The translations under genes and the position numbers were made by a program. The notes beneath the pieces were generated by a model. The model worked only from the letters and a program-made list of their open reading frames with translations. It made no database searches and had not been told where the DNA came from. Of a DNA stretch of 64,000 nt, positions 34,533 through 43,172 are shown piece by piece. Positions within the stretch are counted from its first letter, which is position 1. Each line of letters opens with the position of its first letter. The DNA is from Faecalibacterium sp. (lineage in GTDB: Bacteria > Bacillota > Clostridia > Oscillospirales > Ruminococcaceae), in contig JAHHRL010000001.1 in the NCBI GenBank assembly GCA_020025825.1, forward strand, positions 1 to 64,000, read 5' to 3'.

Positions 34533-35618
34533 ATGGCCAATAGAGTGTTCCAGGGTGTCATCTATCAGATGAAGGACACAATCGATCGTGTGGTCGGCGT
34601 CGTGGACGAAAGCGGCGCGGTGATTTCCTGCTCGGAACTAAACCTGATCGGTGAGATACGTGACGGTTTTGTGGCAGAGCGTTTGACTGCAGGCGATAAA
34701 TTTACCAAGGATGGTTATACGTATCAGCAGTTCTCCGGTACCAAACACAATGACTTTGCTGTTTTTGTAGAGGGTATGGACGACGAAGCCGCACGTTATG
34801 CTGCCATTCTGGCTATTAGCTTGCAGAGCATCAAGCAGTATCATGATGAAAAGTTTGATAAAGCAAACTTCATCAAAAATGTTGTTCTGGATAACATTTT
34901 GCCGGGCGACATCTACGCAAAAGCACGTGAGCTGCATTTTGCAACGGATGTTTCCCGTGTGGTGCTGATCATTCGTGTTACTTCCGGCAACGATATTTCT
35001 GCTTACGAAGTGGTGAACAGCCTGTTCCCCGACAAGCAGAAGGACTTCGTGTTCAACATCAGCGAGACAGATACCGTCTTGGTTAAGGAGATTCGTAAGG
35101 GAATCGACCACAAGGATTTGGAAAAGCTGGCTGCCAGCATCGTGGACAATTTGTCCGGCGAGCACTACATTAAGGCAGTAGTAGGTATCGGCACTCCCAT
35201 CTCCAACGTTAAGGATCTGGCTACCAGCTTTAAGGAAGCTCAGATTGCTATGGAAGTGGGCAAGGTATTTGATACCGAGCAGCAGATTGTCAGCTACGAC
35301 AACTTGGGTATTGCCCGCCTGATTTACCAGTTGCCTACCACTTTGTGCGAAATGTTCCTGAAGGAAGTATTCAAGCAGGGCAGCATTGAGAGCCTTGATC
35401 AGGAGACGTTGTTCACCATCCAGCGCTTCTTTGAAAATAACCTGAACGTGTCGGAAACGAGCCGCGGCCTGTTTGTGCACCGCAATACGCTGGTTTACCG
35501 TCTGGAAAAAATCAAGAAGCTGACTGGTTTGGATCTGCGTGAGTTTGATGATGCTATCATCTTTAAGGTTGCGCTGATGGTTAAAAAGTACCTGTCCAAC
35601 AACCCGGCAAAATATTGA
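34533..35618 (+). CDS. PucR/CdaR-type transcriptional regulator
   Basis: 361 residues. The C-terminal 60 residues (LFTIQRFFENNLNVSETSRGLFVHRNTLVYRLEKIKKLTGLDLREF) form the PucR-type helix-turn-helix found in sugar-acid regulator CdaR and purine regulator PucR. The middle resembles the GGDEF-like CdaR linker (VVGIGTPISNVKDLATSFKEAQIAM). The N-terminal sensing region is not recognised. AAAAAGGGG precedes the ATG. It stands alone between a pseudouridine synthase and the ftsEX operon with its own terminator, so neighbours do not reveal its targets. Confidence 0.85.
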   Translation: MANRVFQGVIYQMKDTIDRVVGVVDESGAVISCSELNLIGEIRDGFVAERLTAGDKFTKDGYTYQQFSGTKHNDFAVFVEGMDDEAARYAAILAISLQSIKQYHDEKFDKANFIKNVVLDNILPGDIYAKARELHFATDVSRVVLIIRVTSGNDISAYEVVNSLFPDKQKDFVFNISETDTVLVKEIRKGIDHKDLEKLAASIVDNLSGEHYIKAVVGIGTPISNVKDLATSFKEAQIAMEVGKVFDTEQQIVSYDNLGIARLIYQLPTTLCEMFLKEVFKQGSIESLDQETLFTIQRFFENNLNVSETSRGLFVHRNTLVYRLEKIKKLTGLDLREFDDAIIFKVALMVKKYLSNNPAKY

Positions 35619-35665
35619 TTGCGGCCAGACAAAACCGGTATTGCCGGTTTGCAGCAAATTGAATG

Positions 35666-35704
35666 TTAGCCGCCGCCAGTCCGGCGGCGGCTTTTTCCTT
35701 TTGT
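35666..35704 (+). terminator. Terminator after the PucR/CdaR-like gene
   Basis: GCCGCCGCC and GGCGGCGGC arms with a short loop, followed by TTTTTCCTTTT. Confidence 0.88.
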
Positions 35705-35714
35705 AGGCAGTTCG

Positions 35715-35744
35715 TTGACAGCCTGCAAAATCACATGGTATGCT
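35715..35744 (+). promoter_or_regulatory. ftsEX operon promoter
   Basis: TTGACA (35715-35720), 18-base spacer, TATGCT (35739-35744), directly after the previous terminator. Confidence 0.6.
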
Positions 35745-35806
35745 TTTTTTGTTGAGTGGGACGGTGTGCCCACTCAAATACTGTAACAGGATGATAAGGA
35801 GATTCC

Positions 35807-36502
35807 ATGATCACATTCGACCATGTTTCAAAAACCTATCCGGGCGGCAATCATGCACTGGACGATTTAAGCCTGCATATCGAGCAGGGCGAATTCGTGT
35901 TTGTGCTGGGTCGCTCCGGTGCAGGCAAATCTACATTTTTGAAAATGATTCTGCGAGAGGAAGTGCCCACAGAAGGTACGGTTGTTGTAGCAGGACATGA
36001 TGTAGCACAATTAAAAAAGAAGGAAGTACCCTATTTCCGCCGCCAGATGGGCGTGGTATTTCAGGACTTCCGCTTGATTCCTACCATGACAGCATACGAT
36101 AACGTGGCATTTGCGATGCGTGTTACCAATGTGCCGGAAAAAACCATTCGTGAGCGTGTGCCTTACGTGCTGAGCCTAGTTGGGCTGGAAAATAAGCAGC
36201 AGTCTTACCCGGACGAAATGTCCGGCGGTGAGCAGCAGCGTGTAGCCTTGGCCCGTGCTTTGGTACATACGCCCCAGCTGATTATTGCAGACGAACCCAC
36301 CGGTAACATTGACCCGGAACTGAGCTACGAAATTATGGAGCTGCTTACCGCAATTAACAGTGTTGGTATTACGGTTGTAGTAGTTACACATGAGCATGAG
36401 CTGGTACGCCGCTTCCGTAAGCGTGTTATCACCATCGAAAAAGGTCATGTGTTCAGCGATACACCTGCCGGCCAGGAATATGCAGGAGGTGTGGAAGCAT
36501 GA
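35807..36502 (+). CDS. ftsE: Cell division ATP-binding protein FtsE
   Basis: ATPase half of the FtsEX complex, which links the divisome to peptidoglycan hydrolases outside the membrane. The 231 residues have Walker A GRSGAGKST, the signature MSGGEQQRVALARAL, Walker B LIIADEPTGN and the switch His (VVVTHEHE). AAGGAGATTCC precedes the ATG. Its stop overlaps the ftsX start by four bases (ATGA), typical of coupled translation. Confidence 0.97.
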   Translation: MITFDHVSKTYPGGNHALDDLSLHIEQGEFVFVLGRSGAGKSTFLKMILREEVPTEGTVVVAGHDVAQLKKKEVPYFRRQMGVVFQDFRLIPTMTAYDNVAFAMRVTNVPEKTIRERVPYVLSLVGLENKQQSYPDEMSGGEQQRVALARALVHTPQLIIADEPTGNIDPELSYEIMELLTAINSVGITVVVVTHEHELVRRFRKRVITIEKGHVFSDTPAGQEYAGGVEA

Positions 36503-37404
36503 ACTACTCCAGTATGAAGTACCTTTCCGGGCAGGGCTTGCGCAATTTGGTGCGTAACCGGTTAATGAGCCTTGCAGGTATTGCTGTATTAACAGCGTGC
36601 TTGGCAATTACAGGTGTAGCGTGGCTGTTTACAGCTAACGTAAACAGTCTGGTAGAGTACATGGGCAACCAAAACGAAACGGTTGTTTACATGGCACCTG
36701 ATGCGGACGAGGAAACCACAAAGCTTGCCGAAAGTGCTATTTTGAGTATCGAGGGTGTACAAAGCGCAACCTTTGTTTCTAAGGACGATGCGCTGGATAC
36801 CTACTGCGGCTATATGGAAGAATATGCCGATGTGTTAGACGAGTTTGAAAATGATAACCCGTTTAAGGCAAACTACCGTGTGGTTATCCGTGATTTGGAG
36901 CGCATCGAGCAAATCAAGGCACAGATGGAACAAATCAATGGCGTGGTAAAAGTTTCTGCGCCGATTGATATGACCCATGCCTTTGTCAATGTGCAGCACG
37001 TAGTAATCCTTGTGGGATATGTGCTGGTTGCAGTGCTGGCGGTTGTTTCGCTGGTTGTTATCAGCAATACGATTCGCTTGAGCGTATATGCACGCCGCCG
37101 TGAAATCAACATTATGAAGTACGTTGGTGCAACGGACGCCTTTATTCGCTGGCCGTTCTTCGTGGAGGGCGTTGGTGTTGGCTTGATTGCAAGTATCCTT
37201 GCCAGCGCAATTGTGCTGGGCGGCTATTATGCGCTGACCATCAGCTCTAAAAACTTAACAGGATTCTGGAATACCCTGATGGGTAATTCGGTAGTGCCCT
37301 TTAATCAGGTTTGGTACTGGCTGCTGGGCGGTTTTGTACTGGGCGGCGTAATCATTGGCGGCCTGGGCAGCGTAACAAGTGTACGCAAACATCTGAATGT
37401 TTAA
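36499..37404 (+). CDS. ftsX: Cell division permease-like protein FtsX
   Basis: Membrane half of FtsEX. The 301 residues have an N-terminal cytoplasmic stretch and first helix (about 22-46), a large extracellular loop (about 47-170) that binds the hydrolase partner, and three further helices with the family's conserved RREINIMKYVGATDAFIRWPF segment. FtsX does not transport; ATP hydrolysis in FtsE moves the loop. The next gene encodes the expected coiled-coil M23 partner. Confidence 0.96.
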   Translation: MNYSSMKYLSGQGLRNLVRNRLMSLAGIAVLTACLAITGVAWLFTANVNSLVEYMGNQNETVVYMAPDADEETTKLAESAILSIEGVQSATFVSKDDALDTYCGYMEEYADVLDEFENDNPFKANYRVVIRDLERIEQIKAQMEQINGVVKVSAPIDMTHAFVNVQHVVILVGYVLVAVLAVVSLVVISNTIRLSVYARRREINIMKYVGATDAFIRWPFFVEGVGVGLIASILASAIVLGGYYALTISSKNLTGFWNTLMGNSVVPFNQVWYWLLGGFVLGGVIIGGLGSVTSVRKHLNV

Positions 37405-37434
37405 TCCCTGCTATAAAGATGGAGAGATTGTACT

Positions 37435-38712
37435 ATGAAGTGTAAAATCAACCGCTCCCTGCTGCGTGGTGTAAGTATGCTGCTGGCAAGTGTAGTAACG
37501 TGCTTATGCGTGGCAAATGCAGTACCGGTAACGGCAAGTGCAGCACCTACCCGTGAGGAACTGGAGCAGCAGCTGGAAGAGTATGAACAAAAACTGCAGC
37601 AGGATAAAGCGGAGCTGCAAGAAATGAAAGGCAATACAGCAGATGCGAAAAAGCGGAAGCAGGCGCTGGAAAGCCAAATTAAAACACTGAAAAATCAGAT
37701 TGGCGTGTTGGCAGAAACCATTACCACCGTGCAAAACGATGTGGGCAACACCATGATTGCCATTGAAGAAAAGCAAAAAGAAATCGCCCAGAAAGAGGCA
37801 GATATTGCCAGCCGCCGTGAAAACTTTAAGGAGCGTATGGCTGCTATGCAGGAGCTGCATGATGCCGGCGCAATGGCGATGCTTGCCAGCGTAAAAAACC
37901 TGTATCAGCTGCTTACCTTCTCGGAGGTTTTGCAGGACATTGCAAATAAAGATACCGAGATTTTGGAAGAAATGCGTACAGAAAAAGCGGAGCTGGAAGC
38001 GAAAAAGGCTGAACTGGAAGCGAAAAAAGCAGAACTGGAGCAGCTGAAAAAGGAACTGGAAGCACAAAAGGCAACCATGAATAAAAAGCAGGGCCAGCTG
38101 GGCGAAGCATTGACCGAGGCCGGCAAGGACCTGGCAGATGCACAGGCTGCACAAGATGAAGCACAGGCAGTGCTGGACAGTGACCAGCTGAACTACGAGG
38201 CTTTGCAGACCCAGATTGAGAGCCTGATTAACGGCGCAACCAGCGACCACGGTGATTTAAGCTTTAACGGTTCGTTTAGCTGCCCCATGCGTTCGGGCAG
38301 TTACCGTATTTCTTCTCCTTTCGGATACCGTACATTAGGCGGCAGACATAAGCTGCACGCCGGTGTTGACTTTGCCGCACCCAGCGGAACCCCGATTTAT
38401 GCTGCGGCAGATGGTTATGTAACCTATGCGGGCTGGAACAGCGGCGGATATGGCTACTATGTGTTGATTTATCACGGACAGATGCCGGATGGCAACACCT
38501 ATTCTACCCTGTATGCACATATGTGCGAGCAGCCCTCGGTTTCGGCAGGCTCTTACGTAGCACGTGGTGCGCAGATTGGTAAGGTTGGTACTACCGGAAA
38601 TTCTACCGGCAATCACTTGCATCTGGAACTGTGGCAGGGCAGCCATATCGGAAATAGTGTGGCGAATAAGGCAACCCGTATCAATCCGGCTACACTGATT
38701 CCGCTGAAATAA
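37435..38712 (+). CDS. FtsEX-linked M23 peptidase with coiled coil (EnvC/RipC-like)
   Basis: 425 residues: a signal peptide (about 1-32), a long coiled coil (about 38-255) with tandem ELEAKKA-type repeats, and a C-terminal LytM/M23 domain. The zinc ligands are present: His308 and Asp312 (HAGVD) and His394 and His396 (HLHLE), as is the YAHM segment. In E. coli EnvC these ligands are lost and the protein only activates amidases, whereas here the domain looks catalytically competent. It follows ftsX by 30 bases, so it is the likely cell-separation hydrolase controlled by FtsEX. Confidence 0.93.
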   Translation: MKCKINRSLLRGVSMLLASVVTCLCVANAVPVTASAAPTREELEQQLEEYEQKLQQDKAELQEMKGNTADAKKRKQALESQIKTLKNQIGVLAETITTVQNDVGNTMIAIEEKQKEIAQKEADIASRRENFKERMAAMQELHDAGAMAMLASVKNLYQLLTFSEVLQDIANKDTEILEEMRTEKAELEAKKAELEAKKAELEQLKKELEAQKATMNKKQGQLGEALTEAGKDLADAQAAQDEAQAVLDSDQLNYEALQTQIESLINGATSDHGDLSFNGSFSCPMRSGSYRISSPFGYRTLGGRHKLHAGVDFAAPSGTPIYAAADGYVTYAGWNSGGYGYYVLIYHGQMPDGNTYSTLYAHMCEQPSVSAGSYVARGAQIGKVGTTGNSTGNHLHLELWQGSHIGNSVANKATRINPATLIPLK

Positions 38713-38735
38713 GCATACAATAAAGGAAGCAACAA

Positions 38736-38852
38736 ATGAAAACAAACAAAAAAACCATGGTACGAATTATGTGCTTGGCAATTGCCGGCGTAATGATTCT
38801 TTCTGTGTTTGCCGGCTTGGTAATGCAAGTGGCTTACACAATGGCAAAGTAA
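38736..38852 (+). CDS. 38-residue single-pass membrane protein
   Basis: A small gene between the M23 and S41 genes, with AAAGGAAG seven bases before the ATG at 38736 and 21 bases before the next gene. The product has a basic N-terminus (MKTNKKTMVR) and one hydrophobic helix (about 11-33). Short proteins like this recur in Firmicutes, including the Prli42-type stress-linked peptides, but I cannot claim homology. The start, stop and ribosome site support it as a real gene, probably in the FtsEX transcript. Confidence 0.7.
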   Translation: MKTNKKTMVRIMCLAIAGVMILSVFAGLVMQVAYTMAK

Positions 38853-38873
38853 CAAGGAAAGGCAGGCCGACTT

Positions 38874-40160
38874 ATGAATAAGAAAGTATCCCTCAGTCTG
38901 CTGATTACAGTGGTCATTTTGGCAATGACAGTTACCTTTTCCATGACGATGGTTACCGCAATGCGCATTTTTGACAAAACGGTTTCCAGCGTAAAAGAAA
39001 AGGAAAATATGTATGAAAAGCTGGCCGAGATTGACCGCTATGTGCGAGACAACAACTACTACAGCATTGATGAAGAGGTTTTGAATGATACGCTGGCTTC
39101 GGGCTATGTGCTGGGCAGCGGCGACAAATCTGCTCGCTACTATAATGCCGAAGCATATACCGAGCTGCAGAACATCAAAAACGGAACCCTTATGGGTATT
39201 GGTGTAAAGGTAGTAAAGGACAGCGCTACCGGCTATGCAAAGGTCATCCGTGTGTATGCCGGCACCCCTGCAGAGGAAATGGGCATCACCAAGAGATGCT
39301 ACATTACAGCAATCGACGGCACTGAAACAAAAAATGTATCCAGCACAGATGCGTTGCAGCGCCTGCTGCGTGGCGAAAATGGTACAACCGTCGAGCTGAA
39401 CTGGCTTGGCACGGATGCATCAGAGCACAGCGATACCATTACACGCCGCAACTATGTAGCAGAAAGCATTGAGAGTATGATGCTTGGCGGTAAAACAGGC
39501 TATATCCGTATTTGGGACTTTACCGCAAAAACAGCCAGCGACCTGGACTTTGCCCTGACAAACCTGAAGAATGCAGGCGCTACCAGCATTGTGTTTGACT
39601 TGCGTGATAATGGAAGCACCAATTGGGATGCAGCCATTGAAAGCATCAACCTGATTACCCCTGATGGTACTATCGCTTCGGCACTGTACAAAAACGGCGA
39701 TACAAAGCTGCTGGGCTACAGCGAGGGCGAAAATCCCCTGACGCTGCCGTACGTTTGCTTGGTAAACGGCAACACCGCAAACGGTGCAGAGCTGTTTGCT
39801 GCAAGCACACGCACCTTGGGCGGTGCAAAGCTGGTTGGCACTACAACAGCCGGTAAGGGCACGATTCAAAGTGAGCCCAAAATGCTGAGTGATGGCAGTG
39901 CGGTTGTGGTTACTACAGCTTGTGTGCTGGCAAGCGATGGCATGACCTTTGAAGGCATCGGTTTGCCGGTGGATATCGAGCGTGCACTGTCTGCGGACGA
40001 AACCGTAATCTACTACGATTACGTGCCGGAAAATGACCCGCAGGTGCAAAAGGCTGTAGCCGTTGCAGATAGCTTGGCAGGCGGTTCTACCGTTGGGCAG
40101 GAATCCGGCGCACAGGCTTCCAACCAGCAAGTGGATGCCGGTGAGGCACAGGCTGACTAA
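38874..40160 (+). CDS. S41 (carboxy-terminal processing) protease homologue lacking its catalytic serine
   Basis: 428 residues: an N-terminal membrane anchor (about 7-30), a PDZ domain (about 100-180, LMGIGVKVV ... AGTPAEEMGITKRCYITAIDG), and an S41 peptidase domain. Lys328 and Gln332 (AGKGTIQ) of the Ser-Lys dyad region are kept. The position 25 residues before the Lys, where S41 proteases carry Ser in a SASAS-like motif, is Asn303 (NTANGAEL; codon AAC). The oxyanion-region motif DLRxNxGG reads DLRDNGSTN. It is therefore likely a non-catalytic adaptor, or an unusual enzyme. AGGAAAGG precedes the ATG. The C-terminal tail is Gln/Ala-rich. It is last in the ftsEX cluster. Confidence 0.88.
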   Translation: MNKKVSLSLLITVVILAMTVTFSMTMVTAMRIFDKTVSSVKEKENMYEKLAEIDRYVRDNNYYSIDEEVLNDTLASGYVLGSGDKSARYYNAEAYTELQNIKNGTLMGIGVKVVKDSATGYAKVIRVYAGTPAEEMGITKRCYITAIDGTETKNVSSTDALQRLLRGENGTTVELNWLGTDASEHSDTITRRNYVAESIESMMLGGKTGYIRIWDFTAKTASDLDFALTNLKNAGATSIVFDLRDNGSTNWDAAIESINLITPDGTIASALYKNGDTKLLGYSEGENPLTLPYVCLVNGNTANGAELFAASTRTLGGAKLVGTTTAGKGTIQSEPKMLSDGSAVVVTTACVLASDGMTFEGIGLPVDIERALSADETVIYYDYVPENDPQVQKAVAVADSLAGGSTVGQESGAQASNQQVDAGEAQAD

Positions 40161-40176
40161 GCAGAGTAAAGTTATA

Positions 40177-40215
40177 AAAAAGCCCCCCTGGGTAACTCCG
40201 GGGGCTTTTCTGTCA
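40177..40215 (+). terminator. Terminator of the ftsEX cluster
   Basis: A GCCCCC/GGGGGC stem flanked by A and T runs, 17 bases after the S41 stop codon. Confidence 0.8.
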
Positions 40216-40237
40216 CAAAAGGAAAGTAGGAGATTGT

Positions 40238-41089
40238 ATGCCGAATCTTACAGACCTGGCAACTATTCGAGACCTTTGCCAGCGGTATGATTTTGCCCTG
40301 AGCAAAGGCTTTGGCCAGAACTTTATTATCAATCCGGGCGTGTGCCCTAAAATTGTGGAAGCTGCCGGTGTAGACGAAACCTGTGGTGTTTTGGAGATTG
40401 GCCCCGGCATCGGAGTGCTTACAAAAGAGTTGGCGCTTCGGGCAAAAAAGGTAGTTTCGGTCGAAGTGGACGAGCGCTTGCCGCCCATGCTTGCTGAAAC
40501 ATTGGCGGAGTTTGATAACGTAAAAATCGTTTTGAACGATGTGCTGAAAACAGACCTGAAAAAGCTGATTGCCGAGGAATTTCCCGGTATGCGTGTGCTG
40601 GTATGCGCAAACCTGCCCTACTACATCACCAGCCCGATTTTAATGAAGCTGCTGGAGGAGCGTTTGCCCATCGAGAGCATTACCGTTCTGGTGCAAAAAG
40701 AGGCCGCAGAGCGCCTCGCAAGCCCTCCCGGTACACGTGATGCGGGTGCAGTGAGCTATGCTGTGGCATATTACGCACAGGCAAAGCTGATGTTTAATGT
40801 GCAGCCCGGTAGTTTTTACCCTGCACCGAAGGTTACCAGTACAGTTATCCGTATGGACGTGCGCAATGCGCCCGGTGTGCAGGTGGAAGACGAAGCCGGC
40901 TACTTTAAGCTGGTGCGTGCGGCCTTTTGCCAGCGCCGCAAAACCGCCGCAAACTCGATTGCAGCCGGTATGAATCTGCCCAAGGAAAAAGTGTTGGAGG
41001 CTTTACGCGCAGGCGGCTTTGATGAGCGGATTCGTCCCGAGAAGCTGACGCTGGAAGATTTTGCTGTTTTGCAGAAGTTATTGGCTTAA
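40238..41089 (+). CDS. rsmA: 16S rRNA dimethyladenosine transferase (KsgA)
   Basis: Methylates two adjacent adenosines near the 3' end of 16S rRNA using S-adenosylmethionine. 283 residues: SAM motif I is VLEIGPGIGVLTKEL, the catalytic NLPYYITSP (NLPY) is intact, and the N-terminal FGQNFIINP matches the family's nucleic acid-binding start. GGAAAGTAGGAG precedes the ATG. It is followed by tRNA-Thr with its own promoter. Confidence 0.96.
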   Translation: MPNLTDLATIRDLCQRYDFALSKGFGQNFIINPGVCPKIVEAAGVDETCGVLEIGPGIGVLTKELALRAKKVVSVEVDERLPPMLAETLAEFDNVKIVLNDVLKTDLKKLIAEEFPGMRVLVCANLPYYITSPILMKLLEERLPIESITVLVQKEAAERLASPPGTRDAGAVSYAVAYYAQAKLMFNVQPGSFYPAPKVTSTVIRMDVRNAPGVQVEDEAGYFKLVRAAFCQRRKTAANSIAAGMNLPKEKVLEALRAGGFDERIRPEKLTLEDFAVLQKLLA

Positions 41090-41102
41090 ATGCAGAAAGC
41101 AC

Positions 41103-41131
41103 TTGCAAAAAGTCGTGGGATATGCTACACT
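41103..41131 (+). promoter_or_regulatory. Promoter of tRNA-Thr
   Basis: TTGCAA (41103-41108), 17-base spacer, TACACT (41126-41131), 12 bases before the tRNA. Confidence 0.65.
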
Positions 41132-41143
41132 ATCCCACGTAGT

Positions 41144-41218
41144 GCTGGTGTGGCGCAATGGTAGCGCAACTGATTTGTAATCAGTCGGTTGCAGGTTCGA
41201 CTCCTGTCACCAGCTCCA
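41144..41218 (+). tRNA. tRNA-Thr (anticodon TGT)
   Basis: Acceptor arms GCTGGTG/CACCAGC, D-arm GCGCAATGGTAGCGC, anticodon stem ACTGA/TCAGT with loop TTTGTAA (anticodon TGT at 41176-41178), T-loop GGTTCGACTCC, discriminator T and encoded CCA. Confidence 0.96.
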
Positions 41219-41219
41219 A

Positions 41220-41262
41220 AAAAACCAATCTCCTGATTAGGAGGTTGGTTTTTTTATTTTGT
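41220..41262 (+). terminator. tRNA-Thr terminator
   Basis: AACCAATCTCC pairs with GGAGGTTGGTT (one G-U) around TGATTA, then a run of Ts. Confidence 0.88.
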
Positions 41263-41279
41263 GTGCAATGGATATAAGC

Positions 41280-41313
41280 AAAAAGCCGTGCGGTTTATAC
41301 CGCACGGCTTTTC
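41280..41313 (-). terminator. Citrate synthase terminator
   Basis: A perfect stem (AAAAGCCGTGCGGT/ACCGCACGGCTTTT, loop TTAT) just beyond the stop codon of the leftward gene. Confidence 0.88.
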
Positions 41314-41337
41314 CTGTATAAAGCAAGTAAAGATAGA

Positions 41338-42693
41338 TTAACGCTGCTCCAGCGGCACATATTCCTGCCGGGGAGAAACCGACTTGTAGGCGGGGCGGAT
41401 AATCTTACCCATGTTGATGAGTTCTTCGATGCGGTGGGCGCTCCAGCCGGCCATACGGGACACTGCAAACAGCGGTGTGTACAGCTCCATAGGAATCCCC
41501 AGCATACTGTATACAAAGCCGGAGTAGAAGTCCACATTGGCGGAAACACCCTTGTAGATTTTACGCTCAGAAGCAATGACTTCCGGTGCAATACGCTCCA
41601 CCTTGCTGTACAGGGCATATTCCTCATGCAGGCCCTTTTCTTGGCTGAGGCGCTCTACGCTATAGCGGAGAATGTTTGCACGAGGGTCGCTGACAGAGTA
41701 TACAGCATGACCCATGCCGTAAATTAAGCCGGCTTTATCAAAGCGCTCCTTGTGGAGCAGCCCCTTTAGGTAATCCCGGATAGCATCTTCGTCCTCCCAG
41801 TCGGACAAAGAGTTCTTCATGTCTTGGAACATCTGGGTAACCTTGATATTTGCACCGCCGTGTCTGGGGCCTTTTAGGCTGGCGAGGGCCGCTGCGATAC
41901 AACTGTATGTATCGGTGCCGCTGCTGGTAACAACGTGTGTTGTAAAGGTAGAGTTGTTACCACCACCATGTTCTGCGTGCAAAACCAGACACAAGTCCAG
42001 AATATGAGCCTCCAGTGTTGTGTAGGCAGAGTCGGGACGCAGTAAAGTCAGGATGTTTTCCGCAGTGGAAAGCTCCGGGCGTGGTGCGTGAATGTACAGG
42101 CTCTGGCCCTCTTTATAGGAATATGCCTGATAGCTGTACACAGCCAGCAAAGGCATAATCGCAATCAAATCGACACACTGGCGTACCACATTTGGCAAAG
42201 AGGTGTCATCGGCGGCATTGTCATAACCTGCCATTGTAAGCACACTGCGCGCCAACGTGTTCATCATGTCCTTACTGGGGGCTTTCATTACAACGTCACG
42301 CACAAAGTTGGAGGGCAGTGTCCGATATTTGCCCAGCTGTGTATTGAAATCAGCTAATTGGGCAGCATTGGGCAGCTGACCAAACATCAAAAGAAAAGCA
42401 ATCTCCTCAAAGCCAAAACGTTTGTTTGCGATAATATCCTGCACAAGCGCTTCAATAGGGTATCCACGAAAATACAGCTCGCCCTCGCAAGGAACTAACT
42501 CGCCGTTTACCATTTTTTTGGAAACGATTTCGCTTATTTCAGTTAAGCCGGCCACTACGCCATTACCGTCAATATCACGCAAACCACGTTTTACATCGTA
42601 GCGGGTGTAGTCATTGGGGTCGATACTGCTGTTTTTTCGGCACAAAGCAGCCAAAGACTCCAATTCAGGTGTAACAGCAGAAAAATCATGCAT
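41338..42693 (-). CDS. gltA: Citrate synthase
   Basis: Condenses oxaloacetate with acetyl-CoA. 451 residues, like the longer Clostridia citrate synthases. Active-site His in LHAEHGGGNNSTF, second His in GMGHAVYSVSDPRA and Asp in NVDFYSGFVY are all present; the CoA-binding loop KGPRHGGAN is intact. AAAGGAGGG precedes the ATG. A TATACT -10 (42750-42745 read leftward) is the best promoter sign. No other TCA-cycle genes flank it, so it probably feeds glutamate synthesis. The 300-base interval up to tRNA-Tyr holds only these two promoters and AT-rich sequence. Confidence 0.96.
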   Translation of the reverse strand: MHDFSAVTPELESLAALCRKNSSIDPNDYTRYDVKRGLRDIDGNGVVAGLTEISEIVSKKMVNGELVPCEGELYFRGYPIEALVQDIIANKRFGFEEIAFLLMFGQLPNAAQLADFNTQLGKYRTLPSNFVRDVVMKAPSKDMMNTLARSVLTMAGYDNAADDTSLPNVVRQCVDLIAIMPLLAVYSYQAYSYKEGQSLYIHAPRPELSTAENILTLLRPDSAYTTLEAHILDLCLVLHAEHGGGNNSTFTTHVVTSSGTDTYSCIAAALASLKGPRHGGANIKVTQMFQDMKNSLSDWEDEDAIRDYLKGLLHKERFDKAGLIYGMGHAVYSVSDPRANILRYSVERLSQEKGLHEEYALYSKVERIAPEVIASERKIYKGVSANVDFYSGFVYSMLGIPMELYTPLFAVSRMAGWSAHRIEELINMGKIIRPAYKSVSPRQEYVPLEQR

Positions 42694-42929
42694 AAAGAAC
42701 CCTCCTTTCTGTGGTTATCCACAGCAACGATAAAACATACACACAGTATAGCAGAAAGTTTGCCGTAAGAATGCATAAAAATGTTAAATTTATTAGATTT
42801 TTACGCTAAAAATGCAATGGGAAAACTATACAAAATGTATATTAACCTGTAAAAATTAGCATGAGGTACACAGATAACTGTATCATACAGATAAAATTAA
42901 AAGTTTTTCAAAAAAATATGAAAAAACAC

Positions 42930-42958
42930 TTGCTTTTTCTGGATTTGATTGTTATAAT
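42930..42958 (+). promoter_or_regulatory. Promoter of tRNA-Tyr
   Basis: TTGCTT (42930-42935), 17-base spacer, TATAAT (42953-42958), about 37 bases before the tRNA. Confidence 0.75.
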
Positions 42959-42995
42959 GATTAAGCGTTCTGAAACAGGACGCCAAACAAAATAT

Positions 42996-43080
42996 GGGCG
43001 TGTTCCCGAGTGGCCAATGGGGACAGACTGTAAATCTGCTGCTTAATGCTTCGGTGGTTCGAATCCACCCGCGCCCACCA
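42996..43080 (+). tRNA. tRNA-Tyr (anticodon GTA)
   Basis: A class II tRNA with long variable arm. Acceptor GGGCGTG/CGCGCCC, loop CTGTAAA with anticodon GTA (43030-43032), variable arm near 43038-43054, T-loop GGTTCGAATCC, encoded CCA. Confidence 0.95.
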
Positions 43081-43118
43081 AAAAAGAGCATCGACGAATG
43101 TCGATGCTCTTTTTGTTT
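43081..43118 (+). terminator. tRNA-Tyr terminator
   Basis: AAAAAGAGCATCGAC and GTCGATGCTCTTTTT pair around GAAT, immediately after the CCA end. Confidence 0.9.
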
Positions 43119-43172
43119 TTGCAAAAATTGGAACGGCACGTGTTATACTAAAACTACAATGGAGGTGAGTAG

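Noticed and set aside
37978..38064. Repeated ELEAKKA-type units, considered as a tandem DNA repeat
   Set aside because: They are coiled-coil heptads inside the M23 protein. Only a few units exist and they are not a separate repeat element.
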